Shown here in pieces: positions 15,343 to 25,154 of a stretch of DNA of 64,000 nucleotides. The notes beneath the pieces were generated by a model. It worked only from the letters and a program-made list of their open reading frames with translations, searched no databases and was not told where the DNA came from. A program made the position numbers and the translations under genes. Each line of letters starts with the position of its first letter. Positions within the stretch are counted from its first letter, which is position 1. The stretch covers positions 1-64,000 of the forward strand of contig NZ_ALWD01000002.1 of assembly GCF_000582685.1 (NCBI RefSeq), written 5' to 3'. The stretch comes from [Scytonema hofmanni] UTEX 2349. Lineage in GTDB: Bacteria > Cyanobacteriota > Cyanobacteriia > Cyanobacteriales > Nostocaceae.

Positions 15343-15773
15343 TAGGACTTACGCAAAAATCCTCAAAAACCTTAATTTATCGAACCGTTTTCGCGCCTCG
15401 CATCTCCGATAGGAGAAGGAGAAGATGCCAAGAACACCTTTGCGTAGCCGCGTGCCTCTGGTAGAGAAGCGTCTCGTACAGCGCTTCGCGCATGAAAACC
15501 GCGCAGCGTCTCCGCGATTGAGAAGAGAAGAATTCGTAGAGAGTCAGCAGATCGAAAACTTTTGGAAGTTGACGCTCATAATGAGGGTTTCAGCCGTCGG
15601 TTTTGGGACTGGCAATCATAGCCAGTTGCGATCGCTCTGAAGCCCACTCAGAACAAAAGTTCTTGAAACGCAGATTAAAAGCTGATTTCGGCTCCTGGTA
15701 TTCCTAAGCGTAAATCAAAGACTGGTAAGGTTTCTGGAAAACTTTTCGGTCTACTGAGAGTGGGTAAGTCCTG
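15343..15773. mobile_element. degenerate MITE-like repeat region
   Basis: The left end TAGGACTTACGC (15343) is partly matched by GGGTAAGTCCTGA near 15773. The core holds short GTCTCGTACAGCGC-type repeats (15440-15530). The related element at 865-1049 has perfect ends. No gene is supported between dnaX and dnaN. Confidence 0.45.
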
Positions 15774-15826
15774 ATTTTAAGTCTTGAAGACTCATTGGAG
15801 GTAAAGAAGAGTGGAAATAAGAAAAT

Positions 15827-17167
15827 TTAGCTTTTCGATTCTTGAGACATTGGCATTAATAAATACTTCGCCTCTATCCGCACATGAGGCTTGTCTCGAT
15901 TGCCAAAGGGAACCAGAATTGCCGGACCGTCAGGTGAAGTCAGTTGCATTTGTACTTCAGAGCTTTTGATTGCCTTCACTCCGTCCAGCAGATATTTGAC
16001 ATTGAAGCTGATATATAAACTTTCCCCGGAAATGCAGGCTGGTATTAATTCTTCTCCTTCGCCAAAATCTCGCGCTATGAAGAGCGAAAGTTGTTGCAAA
16101 TCACTGTTGAAGTAGAGCTTGACAGTCTTTTCCTTCTTGTCAGCCAGTACCGCAATCCGTTCTAAGGCTTTTACTAGGGGAACTTTTTCGAGTATTATTT
16201 GTTGCTTAAAGTCGTGTTTTAAGAGTTCTGGGTAAGCTGGGTACTGTTCACCTAGACAGCGGCTGACCAGACGTTGTTTTCCCCATTGGAAAGCGACGAT
16301 TTCTTCTTCTTGTTTGTAGTACAAAGCCACTGGCTCAGTAGAAGTACGTATTTCCAGGATGCGTTCTAATTCACGCAATGCTTTGGCGGGTACAGTGAAT
16401 GATAGTGACAGTGGTGCATCATCAGTCGTGTTAGACTGTTTCTTCTTTGGAGCGATGCCTTGGGTTGATGCTTGTAGGACTGCTAGCCGATGACCATCTG
16501 TGGCGGCAAACTCTAAAGTATCCTGCTCCAGTTTTAGATGAATACCTGTCAAGATTAGTTTGGTTTCGTCGGTGCTGGTGGCAAATAAGGAACCTCGCAA
16601 TCCTTCTTTTAAAGTCTCTACTGGCAGGTGTATGGCTTGTTGCGCTGTTACTACAGGAATGCGAGGAAATTCCTCTGCACTAAGACAGCGCACCTGATAA
16701 CGTCCTGAATCGGCAGTCAACGTGGCAATTAACGATTCGACGGTTTCCTCTGATTGCGCTGGTTTGTCTGCTTTTACCGCTTGGTTATTTAGGGTGATAT
16801 TGCCATTTGGAAAACGTTCAACAATATCACTCAAAATTTCGACTGGGATAGTAATTTCTCCTCCTGTTCGGACTTTAGCATCAAAGCTTGTTTGAATTCC
16901 CAGGCTGAGGTCAAATACGGTTAGATGCACTTGCTGCAACGTTTTATCGGCGACCAGGAGAACATTAGCCAGCACTGGATGTGTTGGACGTTGCGGAACA
17001 GCGTGACTAACTAGTGACAGATTTGTGCTTAGGTCATTCTGACTGCAAATTATTTGTATCCCTTTAGTTTCTACTAAAGGTTGCTCATCAGTTTCGGTCT
17101 GTGGCTGAATTGGTGTTTCAACTGGCTTCGAGGTTTTTGAACGTTGCGTCTTTAGTGTTTTAGGCAT
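15827..17167 (-). CDS. dnaN: DNA polymerase III beta sliding clamp
   Basis: The 446-residue product has the three-fold clamp pattern: QNDLSTNLSLVSHAVPQRPT and HPVLANVLL (domain 1), then FATSTDETKLILTG and AATDGHRLAVL (domain 2), and a third domain ending DGPAILVPFG and HVRIEAKYLLMPM. The typical C-terminal MPMR is here MPMSQESKS, a small extension. An extra N-terminal tail of about 40 residues rich in Lys, Thr and Pro makes it longer than the usual 370-390. It lies upstream of dnaX-holA on the same strand, giving the replicon both clamp and loader parts. Confidence 0.9.
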   Translation of the reverse strand: MPKTLKTQRSKTSKPVETPIQPQTETDEQPLVETKGIQIICSQNDLSTNLSLVSHAVPQRPTHPVLANVLLVADKTLQQVHLTVFDLSLGIQTSFDAKVRTGGEITIPVEILSDIVERFPNGNITLNNQAVKADKPAQSEETVESLIATLTADSGRYQVRCLSAEEFPRIPVVTAQQAIHLPVETLKEGLRGSLFATSTDETKLILTGIHLKLEQDTLEFAATDGHRLAVLQASTQGIAPKKKQSNTTDDAPLSLSFTVPAKALRELERILEIRTSTEPVALYYKQEEEIVAFQWGKQRLVSRCLGEQYPAYPELLKHDFKQQIILEKVPLVKALERIAVLADKKEKTVKLYFNSDLQQLSLFIARDFGEGEELIPACISGESLYISFNVKYLLDGVKAIKSSEVQMQLTSPDGPAILVPFGNRDKPHVRIEAKYLLMPMSQESKS

Positions 17168-17328
17168 TTTCTTTCATGTCAGGTATTCTGACATAAAGCT
17201 GCGTAAGCAGCTTGCAAAAAAAAAGAAGTAGCGATCGCACGGTAACGATTGTCCTATACCCAAAAGCAAATTATGCCAAGGTCAATGCGTGAAAGCGATC
17301 GCTAACTCAAAAATTGAATTAATTAGTG

Positions 17329-18633
17329 TTAATGAACAACGAAAACTCGACGACGTGCACGACTGGCAGCGACGTACCACAATTGATTGCACTCTCTAAC
17401 TTTGTCGTTTTTGTTCAGGTCACATCCATCTATTCCCACTTCGTCAAAAGTGCTGCCTTGACTGTTATGCACAGTAAGCGCATAACAATTACGAATGTCC
17501 GCAAATACTTCAAGATGGTTGTAATAGGCTTTCCAAAGGAAAGGATTCTTTTTGGCATTCCGCAACAATTTTGCATTATCTTTCTTATACCTTTTGGTAT
17601 CATCTTCATGCAAAACGTAAATTTGACGAATTGTTTTTTCATCCGTCACTACCTTTAATTGCCAAGCTTTGTAGCCAGAATATCGGTCTTCACAAAAGTC
17701 CAATATTTCAATTTCTGTTGAAGTTGGTAAAATGATAGATTTTCCATCTGGAGCCGTAACTGGACTTCTAGTAATTAGCCTTTCACCAACAATGAATCTA
17801 GGTGCGTTTTCTCCGTAAATTTTTGCCCGTATCTTTGAGTTATAGTAATCAACTTTGTTGTTAGTCCAGCACAAAATCCGAAAGCAATCTGGGTTTTGAG
17901 TAAAATTTTTCGAGACTTTCTTAAACGCATATCTCAACAAAGTATTTTCTTTAACCATGAATGCTCCATTAGTCTTATCTGGCAAATACTTTGAGAAAGG
18001 TTTGAAAGCCTTTTGACTTTTAACTGCTTTTCTACAACTTGTGACAAATTCCAGTAAGGGGCTATCAGTACCTTGTCGAACAACTTCAGTTAAAATCGCT
18101 TTATTAGGTACACTGAAGGATAGCGATTTAACTTCATCAACAGGAGGCAACTGGGCTGGATCGCCCATGAGGATTAGTTGCTTATTTGTAATTAAAGACC
18201 GACTGATGCTTTCAGTAATCCAATGCCAAAGCTCTTTGTTGACCATACTGCATTCGTCAAGAAAAACAAGGTCAAATAAACTGAGCATAGAAGGTGCGGT
18301 CTGCTCTAAAACCTTATTGCCGCCCCTTCTTACCAATCCAAGTCCCAGGAGTTGATGAATGGTGAAGAAATCTACTCCGTATATCTCATTTTTTGATGCC
18401 ATACGTTGTAACACCCTCACTGCTTTATTAGTTGGTGCAGTCAGGGCAATTCGCTTTCCTCCACCAATAAGTATTTTTATTAACTGAAAGATAATTGTTG
18501 ATTTTCCCGTACCAGCGTATCCAAGGATAAGGAAAATGTTTTTAGTGCTTTTGAGAAATTCGTTCATTAACTCAAGAGCTTTGAGTTGTTGAGATGTAAG
18601 ACTAAAGTCAGCAGTTTGTAGGGTTTGGAGCAT
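17329..18633 (-). CDS. Dda/RecD-like superfamily 1 DNA helicase
   Basis: The 434-residue product starts MLQTLQTADFSLTSQQLKAL. Walker A is LGYAGTGKSTI and Walker B is LVFLDECSMVN. MGDPAQLPPVDE is motif III, and the C-terminal UvrD_C_2-type block reads YALTVHNSQGSTFDEVGID and YVAASRARRRVFV. This layout fits phage T4 Dda and short RecD2-like 5'-3' helicases. On a plasmid it probably assists replication fork restart or removal of bound proteins. It is the upstream-most gene of the minus-strand replication block. Confidence 0.85.
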   Translation of the reverse strand: MLQTLQTADFSLTSQQLKALELMNEFLKSTKNIFLILGYAGTGKSTIIFQLIKILIGGGKRIALTAPTNKAVRVLQRMASKNEIYGVDFFTIHQLLGLGLVRRGGNKVLEQTAPSMLSLFDLVFLDECSMVNKELWHWITESISRSLITNKQLILMGDPAQLPPVDEVKSLSFSVPNKAILTEVVRQGTDSPLLEFVTSCRKAVKSQKAFKPFSKYLPDKTNGAFMVKENTLLRYAFKKVSKNFTQNPDCFRILCWTNNKVDYYNSKIRAKIYGENAPRFIVGERLITRSPVTAPDGKSIILPTSTEIEILDFCEDRYSGYKAWQLKVVTDEKTIRQIYVLHEDDTKRYKKDNAKLLRNAKKNPFLWKAYYNHLEVFADIRNCYALTVHNSQGSTFDEVGIDGCDLNKNDKVRECNQLWYVAASRARRRVFVVH

Positions 18634-18873
18634 TTTGACTTTTCCGCTATGTTTTAAATTACAAACACAGCGTTAGCTGTCATAATATTAGCCACTGAAA
18701 GAATGAATTTTTCATTATCCCTGCCAATGCCTTGATGTCCTTTTCTACATCTTGAGTCGGTTAATATGCCCTTCAAGCAAACCCTTAGTTACTGAATGTG
18801 ATTACCGCGATAATTATTAAATTTCCACCCTGTAACTTGGGGATAAAAGTGCGGATTGTTTACATTTTGTCAG

Positions 18874-19293
18874 TTACACAGTTGTATCAATCATGTCCTT
18901 CTTCAAGAGCAAAAGTTGTTCTAGTTTTTGCAACTTCTCCAACCTTTGTCGTCTGGCTGCAACCGCAGCCCCAGTAAGAGGCTTGCCTTTTTTATCCAAA
19001 AAGAGTGATGTCTCAAAACCACCATAAATATCATTTGCTTGTTGTTTAAAAGGCATAGTCTGGTGGTTATTTACCTCAACAAAGCATTCTCTATCAACTG
19101 TTGATTTGGTTAAGGAGTGCATTTCAGCAGTTGAGAGCATCACTTTTGATGAGCGTGACTGGTTAGGATTTTCAACAGCAGGTTGTTTAAATTGCTGCTT
19201 TTTCATGCATGAGCGATAATCAGCCACAAAAATGCACTCCACGCAGAAGATAAAAATGAACAAAGCGATCGCAAACAGTGTGTGTTCTGACAT
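18874..19293 (-). CDS. small single-pass membrane protein
   Basis: The 139-residue product starts MSEHTLFAIALFIFIFCVECIFV, a strong N-terminal hydrophobic segment, followed by a basic stretch. The remainder is hydrophilic and rich in Gln, Lys and Leu at the end (QRLEKLQKLEQLLLLKKD), which could form a coiled coil. I recognise no family. ATG at 19293 has AGGAGT about 6 bases upstream. It may be an accessory of either the replication block or the export block. Confidence 0.5.
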   Translation of the reverse strand: MSEHTLFAIALFIFIFCVECIFVADYRSCMKKQQFKQPAVENPNQSRSSKVMLSTAEMHSLTKSTVDRECFVEVNNHQTMPFKQQANDIYGGFETSLFLDKKGKPLTGAAVAARRQRLEKLQKLEQLLLLKKDMIDTTV

Positions 19294-19423
19294 TTATTTA
19301 ACTCCTAAATTAAATTTGAGAGCGGTGTGCAAAGAACTTAGTAGCGGCGGAAGCGGTAGCTTCCAGGCGTACTGAATTTTTCCGTTCCCAAATAGTTAGG
19401 AGCTATTGAACTTGAGCAAAACA

Positions 19424-22339
19424 TTATAGCCGCTGCCGCTGGATGAGTTGACTAAATAGTCCTTCTTTGTGGGCGAGTTGATCAAAATTACCCTCTTGTA
19501 CTAAGCGTCCATTTTGCAGAACGTAAATGCGATCGGCATTACGAATGGTGCTGAGACGGTGTGCTACAACGATACGAGTAACATTCAGCTTCTCTAAGCT
19601 TTTGCTAACTATCGCTTGCGTTTTGTTATCTAACGCGCTGGTGGCTTCATCAAAAAGCAGAATTCGCGGACGGAAGGCAAGCGATCGCGCAATCAATAAC
19701 CGCTGTCGCTGTCCCCCGGAAAGATTTGTCCCACCTTCACTGACTACTGTATGCATCCCCATCGGCATTGCCGCGATATCATCAGCTAAACCCGCCATTT
19801 TTGCCGCTTCCCAGGCTTCATCCATTGTCAAAACGGCGTTACTGGAAATATTTTCCAAAATAGACGCAGACATCAAACGACTGCCTTGTAAAACAACGCC
19901 TAACTGTCTGCGGACTGCATTCACATCTAACCCAGCAAGTTCCTGTCCGTCGTAATGGATGCTGCCAGACTCCGGAGTGTCAAATCCTAACAAAATTCGA
20001 AATAACGTGGATTTACCGCTTCCAGAAGGACCGACGAGAGCGATAAATTCTCCTGCTTCTGCCCGTAAACTAACATCATCAACAGTAAGCGGTCCGTCGT
20101 TACGATAGCGAAATACCACATTTTTAATTTCGACTCGTCCAGATAATCGACCAGGGTCACTTTTACTACCATCAACTTCCGGGATGGCTTGCAGGATTGG
20201 TTGGGCACGTTCCCACAAAGGTAAGACTTCCAATATATCTACAACGGTGCTGCTCAAGCTAGTTGTGCCGCTAATAAACGTACCAAATGCAGCATTGAAT
20301 GCTAAAAAAGTACCCGTGGAGAAAGTATCATTATTTGCAGGCGATCGCAGCAATGTTGTAGCACATGCAAAAATTACTGCCGGCGTTAATGCTGAGAGGA
20401 TATTGTTAACGACCACAAGGTTATCTTCGATACTTTGCGAATCTAAAGTCAGGTGCAATTGATGCTGATATTGTTTTCCCCAGTAAGCAAATGCTCTAGC
20501 TTCGGCTCCAGCAGTGCGGAATTTTGCTACACCGCCGATAATTTGCACCATCATCCCAAAGAGTTTGCCTTGGAGGTTGAGCAAGGGACGGACTTTACGT
20601 AACGTCAATATACCAGAAATAATTGTAACTGTAACGTTAATTAAAGCAACAAATGTGGCAATCAGCGCCAAAGGAATGCTGTAGTAAAATAGTAATCCTA
20701 AATTGAGCAATGAAAAGACGCTGGAAAAGAAACTTTTCAAAAGAGTGTTGCTCAATTTGCCGCGAATTTGACTGATGACGGAGACACGAGCGCTCAAATC
20801 ACCAATTGAATAAGAACGAAAAAATGATGCTTTGAGATTTAAAAGGCGATCCCAGACGGCAGCTTGGGTGGAAGTGTCTGCAAAAGTTTCCAAGCGCATA
20901 ATTGCAACTCCTTGAGTGAGTTGAAATAAAGTCTGCGCTAGCGTTGTTGCAAATAGTCCCAATGCTAGCTGAAATAACAGCGCTCGGTCTGCGTCTGGTA
21001 TGGCATGATCGATGAGGATGGCGATCGCTTGCGGCGTAATCATACCGATAATGGTGGTAGCAATTCCGGCAAACAGCAGCGTCAAAAGTTCTTTGGAATG
21101 TCCTCGCAATGCGAACCCAAGCAAGTTAAGTGGTTGAAGATTTTCTGGTAAGGGGCGATAGAATGTGTAAGCAGTGGGGGATAAAGTCGCAGCAATTTTT
21201 TCATTGCATAAAGAGCGCGTTTGTTGCAGGGGGTCGATAATTTGGTAACGGGTGTCAGATATTGGTAATATGGCGACTGGACGATTATCTTCTAATGTGT
21301 AAGCTAGTAGCGGACCGCTGTCTTGATGCCACCATTTATCTCGCAGGGTAATGCGACGAATGCGGATGCGGGAAGCACGGGCAATTGCCTCCAGAGGATC
21401 GCGATGGCGTCGCAATTCTGAAGAATTGCCAGGGGGATTAATAGTGATGTCTAAAACTCGCGCTACTGCACCAGCGGCAAATAGTAGCGCTTCTTCATTG
21501 TTTAGCGGTTGTTTAAGGGGAGAATTCGCTTTTTCGCCATCGAAGATATGAGCAAAGTTATCTAAGGTATTAGCGATCGCTTGATTATTCAGTTGTTCCC
21601 GTTGTTTTAAGCGTCCTAATTCTACTTTTATTGCTTTTTGTTCGAGTTGCCCAATTGCTTGTAATACAAAACTTTGCAGGCAATTTAAACCGTCTAATAA
21701 ACTGCTAGCATCTAATATATCTGCATTTACCGAGTCAATTTCTAGGATATCCCTCGCCTGCAACCATAGATCCCCTAAAAGCGGAATTCGTACTATATCA
21801 GACGTGAGTTCTAATTCATCTAAGCCTAGTAAGTTTGCTTGTCCCTGGAAAACTTTTACCCAAACAACTATATCATGTGGCGGTTGAAACACTTCATTAC
21901 TCGCTAAAACGGCGCATCCTGGTGCTTTTGTGGGAGTGGGTAATGTTGGCGAAGTAATTTCGGATACGGTTGAACTTAGATGATTTACCCAGCGTTGGAT
22001 TTGGTCAATGGCGGATTTTTCTTGCCTAATTAGATTGCAGAACTCATATTTTGAAAGTTGTAAAAGTTCAGTTTCTTCGAGAGCGATCGCTAAAATTTGC
22101 TGCTGTCCATCCGAGGAAGTTAGCATTGCCGAAAACATCGCTTCACCCACTTTGACGCTAAATAAATAACGTCGTTTGCCCTTGGGAACCCCATGTTGAA
22201 CGTTGATGGCAAAGAGTGCTAAACTGCCAGATTTAATGAGCCAAATAGTTTCTGGGTTGTCGAGTAACAAAGGCTCATTGCTTTTGAAAAAATATGGTTC
22301 ACCAAATAAATTTAAGCGATGATTACTTTCTGCTAGCAT
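19424..22339 (-). CDS. NHLM/NHLP-type bacteriocin export ABC protein with CNB-like N-terminus
   Basis: This 971-residue protein begins with a cyclic-nucleotide-binding-like domain (about 1-125) and a linker region, then an ABC membrane domain with about six segments (from about 420). A full nucleotide-binding domain ends it: Walker A LVGPSGSGKST, signature LSGGQRQRL, Walker B ILLFDEATSALD and the H-loop AHRLST. There is no C39 peptidase at the N-terminus, which is instead in the protein from 30310-32565. The pair matches the two-ABC layout of NHLM bacteriocin systems. The CNB-like region may tie export to a nucleotide signal, but its binding residues are not obvious. Confidence 0.85.
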   Translation of the reverse strand: MLAESNHRLNLFGEPYFFKSNEPLLLDNPETIWLIKSGSLALFAINVQHGVPKGKRRYLFSVKVGEAMFSAMLTSSDGQQQILAIALEETELLQLSKYEFCNLIRQEKSAIDQIQRWVNHLSSTVSEITSPTLPTPTKAPGCAVLASNEVFQPPHDIVVWVKVFQGQANLLGLDELELTSDIVRIPLLGDLWLQARDILEIDSVNADILDASSLLDGLNCLQSFVLQAIGQLEQKAIKVELGRLKQREQLNNQAIANTLDNFAHIFDGEKANSPLKQPLNNEEALLFAAGAVARVLDITINPPGNSSELRRHRDPLEAIARASRIRIRRITLRDKWWHQDSGPLLAYTLEDNRPVAILPISDTRYQIIDPLQQTRSLCNEKIAATLSPTAYTFYRPLPENLQPLNLLGFALRGHSKELLTLLFAGIATTIIGMITPQAIAILIDHAIPDADRALLFQLALGLFATTLAQTLFQLTQGVAIMRLETFADTSTQAAVWDRLLNLKASFFRSYSIGDLSARVSVISQIRGKLSNTLLKSFFSSVFSLLNLGLLFYYSIPLALIATFVALINVTVTIISGILTLRKVRPLLNLQGKLFGMMVQIIGGVAKFRTAGAEARAFAYWGKQYQHQLHLTLDSQSIEDNLVVVNNILSALTPAVIFACATTLLRSPANNDTFSTGTFLAFNAAFGTFISGTTSLSSTVVDILEVLPLWERAQPILQAIPEVDGSKSDPGRLSGRVEIKNVVFRYRNDGPLTVDDVSLRAEAGEFIALVGPSGSGKSTLFRILLGFDTPESGSIHYDGQELAGLDVNAVRRQLGVVLQGSRLMSASILENISSNAVLTMDEAWEAAKMAGLADDIAAMPMGMHTVVSEGGTNLSGGQRQRLLIARSLAFRPRILLFDEATSALDNKTQAIVSKSLEKLNVTRIVVAHRLSTIRNADRIYVLQNGRLVQEGNFDQLAHKEGLFSQLIQRQRL

Positions 22340-22370
22340 AATTGAATATTTACAGTAGTTCTGTAAATTA

Positions 22371-23055
22371 CTATTTCTGGCTAGGGTTAGGACATGCAGA
22401 AGTTGTCGGAGGCGAAGATGGTGTAGCTTGCGGTGCTAGGGCAACAAGAACAATTTTACCATCGGCAGTTTTCACCCAGCCTTGTGCTTCGATGATTGCT
22501 GTGGGGGGAGTAGGTGCTTTTATCGTTGCTTGAGATGTGTTCGGTAGATCGCTCTCCAAGGTTGCCAGCGGTGCAATACTGCTTGTACCATTCAATGGTT
22601 GCAGAGAATTGGGTGGTATGCCGCGTCCGGTGACGATAAACTCACCTAAAGGTTTGGCATTACGACCTCTACCGCAATCTTGAGCAATTTGGTTGCTGGC
22701 ATCAAGGACTTGATTTGGTAGTTCGATTAGTCCTTCTGTAGGCTGGACATCGGGTTGTTGGATGGAGATTTGTCCTTGTACTCCTAATTCTGAACTTGCG
22801 GTAATATCGTTGGTTGCATCTGATGGTTTCGGACGCGGTTCAATACCGAGAATACTCCGAGCGCGAATGTTAATATTACCACCTTTGCCACTGTAAGCGT
22901 TTGCAATGATATCGCTATTTTCATTGGGTACAGCGACGATAAAGGGTGTGTTAATTGTGATGTTACCGCCATTACCTCCAGCTTGTGCGGTGCCTGCGGT
23001 GGTAGAAACAAAGCTATTGTTGCGTAGTAGTAAATATTCGGAAAGATTTAAATTA
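22371..23055 (-). pseudogene. C-terminal fragment of a filamentous-haemagglutinin exoprotein
   Basis: The frame encodes the same C-terminal pattern as the intact genes at 32989 and 52626: NGGNITINTPFIVAVPNENS, DITASSELGVQGQISIQQPD, LPNQVLDASNQIAQDCGRG, FIVTGRGIPP and QGWVKTADGKIVLVA. The coding sequence stops abruptly at the IS end at 23056. The matching N-terminal fragment is at 29746-30138. The middle of the gene (about 900 residues by comparison) is missing. It is translationally dead as it stands. Confidence 0.85.
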
Positions 23056-24801
23056 GGGTTTGCTGACAATGTAGAAAAAGCTAACACCGTGCGGATTGTA
23101 AAGCTTATACGTCTTGTTAAGTGCAAGAAAAAAGGATACAATAACCCAAAACCCTTGCACTACCATTCATAGTCAGTACAGTTGGTGTAATTAGTACCCA
23201 TGTACAGGAAACAAGAGCAACCTCCAATTTTACCGGAAAATTTTGAACTGACCAACGAATGCAAATTATCTTCTGATAATCGGTGGGTAATTATGGCAGA
23301 ACTAATACCATGGTCAGAATTTGAAGAGGAATATGCCTCATTTTTTCATCAAGAAATAGGTGCACCTGCCAAATCTTTTCGGATGGCGTTGGGGGCATTA
23401 ATAATTAAAGAGAAACTGGGAATCACCGATAGAGAGACAGTAGAGCAAATCAAGGAAAATCCTTATCTACAGTATTTTATAGGGATGTCGTCCTATAGTA
23501 ACGAAGCTCCATTTGATGCATCAATGTTAGTCCACTTTCGTGAAAGAATAAGTGCAGACTTAGTAAATAAAGTGAATCAAGAAATGGTGAAGAAGATGCT
23601 CTTCAAAACATCTTCTCAAGCAACTCAAAAAAAAATAGAAGAAAAAGAAAAAGAAATAAATGAGTCAGCCACACCTGCGGCAGAAACCCCACTAACGAAG
23701 CTGGAGAGTGAGCCAAAAAATCGCGGAAAATTAATATTGGATGCGACTTGTGCGCCGGCTGATATCGGCTATCCCACAGATTTAGGACTATTAAATCAAG
23801 CAAGGAAACACACAGAACAAATTATAGACTCTCTTTATGAAGTTAGGAAGGGGCAATTAGAGAAAAAACCAAGAACCTATCGGGACATAGCCAGGAGAGA
23901 TTATCTAGAAGTAGCGAAGAAACGGCGTGTATCACAAAAAGAAAGAAGAAAAGCAATTAAAAAACAACTCCAATATATTAAAAGAAACTTATCTTATATT
24001 GATCAGCTTTGTCTCTCAGGCGCAACTATTGAAAGTCTAAGTAACAGGCAGTACAAGTTGTTGGTAGTAGTTGCAGAAGTTTATCGTCAACAACGATGGT
24101 TGTATGAAAATAAAAAACAGAGTATTGATGACCGTATTGTTAGTCTGAATCAACCACATGTCCGTCCAATAGTACGAGGAAAAGCCGGGAAAACCGTCGA
24201 ATTTGGCGCAAAATTGTCGGCTAGTTGCTTCGATGGATATGTATTTTTAGACCATATTAGTTGGGATAACTTTAATGAATCAGGAGATTTTAAAACACAA
24301 GTAGAAGCATTCAAAGACTACACCGGATTTTATCCAGAATCTGTCCATGTTGATAAAATTTATCGCACAAGGGAAAACCGAGCTTGGTGTGCTCTAAGAG
24401 GTATTAGAATCAGTGGATCTCCTCTGGGAAGACCTCAGAAGAATGTTAGTAAAGAAAAAAAGAAACAAGCCAAAGATGACGAGAGGATTCGTAATTCTAT
24501 TGAGGGAAAATTTGGACAAGCTAAAAGAAGATTTAGCCTGGGTCGAGTGATGGCAAAACTTTCTCACACTTCTCTAACTGCAATTGCTATTACTTTTTTA
24601 GTAATGAATCTTTCTACTCATTTATCACGGCTTTTTTACGCTTTTTTATGTCAATTTTTGAAAACTGCGCCTTTTTTACAGTCTTTTATTAGGAAAAATA
24701 ATAGTTTGACTGATGCAATATAATACAAACTTATTCAAGACCCTTGCTTGAATATTTTACTAATCCTCCTATGGCTTTTTATTGAGTTTTTCAGCAAGCC
24801 C
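23056..24801 (+). mobile_element. IS5/IS1182-type insertion sequence, second copy
   Basis: The left end is GGGTTTGCTGA (23056) and the right end TCAGCAAGCCC (to 24801), as in the element at 5097-6805. The flanks do not match (AATTA on the left, TAAAT on the right), so there is no perfect target duplication. The left side is a haemagglutinin gene and the right side a group II intron, so the IS probably took part in a deletion or rearrangement after insertion. Confidence 0.8.
23200..24723 (+). CDS. IS5/IS1182-type DDE transposase
   Basis: This 507-residue protein starts MYRKQEQPPILPENF. It shares all blocks with the 5148-6662 transposase: FDASMLVHFRERI, KLILDATCAPADI, VHVDKIYRTRENRAW and IEGKFGQAKRRFSL. 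It differs by an insert rich in Glu, Lys and Pro near residues 145-170. The frame is intact. The two copies are clearly diverged, so they arrived as separate family members instead of one duplicating within the window. Confidence 0.9.
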   Translation: MYRKQEQPPILPENFELTNECKLSSDNRWVIMAELIPWSEFEEEYASFFHQEIGAPAKSFRMALGALIIKEKLGITDRETVEQIKENPYLQYFIGMSSYSNEAPFDASMLVHFRERISADLVNKVNQEMVKKMLFKTSSQATQKKIEEKEKEINESATPAAETPLTKLESEPKNRGKLILDATCAPADIGYPTDLGLLNQARKHTEQIIDSLYEVRKGQLEKKPRTYRDIARRDYLEVAKKRRVSQKERRKAIKKQLQYIKRNLSYIDQLCLSGATIESLSNRQYKLLVVVAEVYRQQRWLYENKKQSIDDRIVSLNQPHVRPIVRGKAGKTVEFGAKLSASCFDGYVFLDHISWDNFNESGDFKTQVEAFKDYTGFYPESVHVDKIYRTRENRAWCALRGIRISGSPLGRPQKNVSKEKKKQAKDDERIRNSIEGKFGQAKRRFSLGRVMAKLSHTSLTAIAITFLVMNLSTHLSRLFYAFLCQFLKTAPFLQSFIRKNNSLTDAI

Positions 24802-25077
24802 TAAATAGTTCATTTGTTCGCGTTGAAAGGGCTGGGATTTAACCCCATCTATCCCAGCCGTATTCTTTCCTTGGTTGTCTTGAGTTACCCTTCTAACTGC
24901 TAACATTTTTCCAGACCAGGACTTCATCAACGTTTTTTGAAGTCTGCGAACTGCTTTTACATCACCACGAATCGAGGCTTTGTAGATTCTCTTTTGCAAC
25001 TTAAAAACCACCCGTTCTAACTTTCGCCAGTTCGTTTGATTCCACTCCACCGTAGTCTTAAAACTCGTATCGGTCAT
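24802..25077 (-). pseudogene. N-terminal fragment of group II intron reverse transcriptase
   Basis: The frame starts MTDTSFKTTVEWNQTNWRKL and contains the N-terminal RT signature of cyanobacterial intron proteins: W..TNWRKLER, LQKRIYKA, VRRLQKTL, RVTQDNQGKNTAGIDGVK. It ends at the IS boundary after about 90 residues, far short of the usual 550-600. All catalytic blocks are missing, so the protein is dead. Confidence 0.85.
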
Positions 25078-25154
25078 TTATTGCTACTTAAATCTCCACA
25101 TTCCAAATCATCGTGAGTACGTTTGCATATCCTGTACATTACACACAGGCATTA

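Noticed and set aside
15425..15640. 71-residue ORF between dnaX and dnaN
   Set aside because: Its sequence is made of dispersed repeat units (GTCTCGTACAGCGC and relatives), with an Arg-rich product typical of translated repeats.
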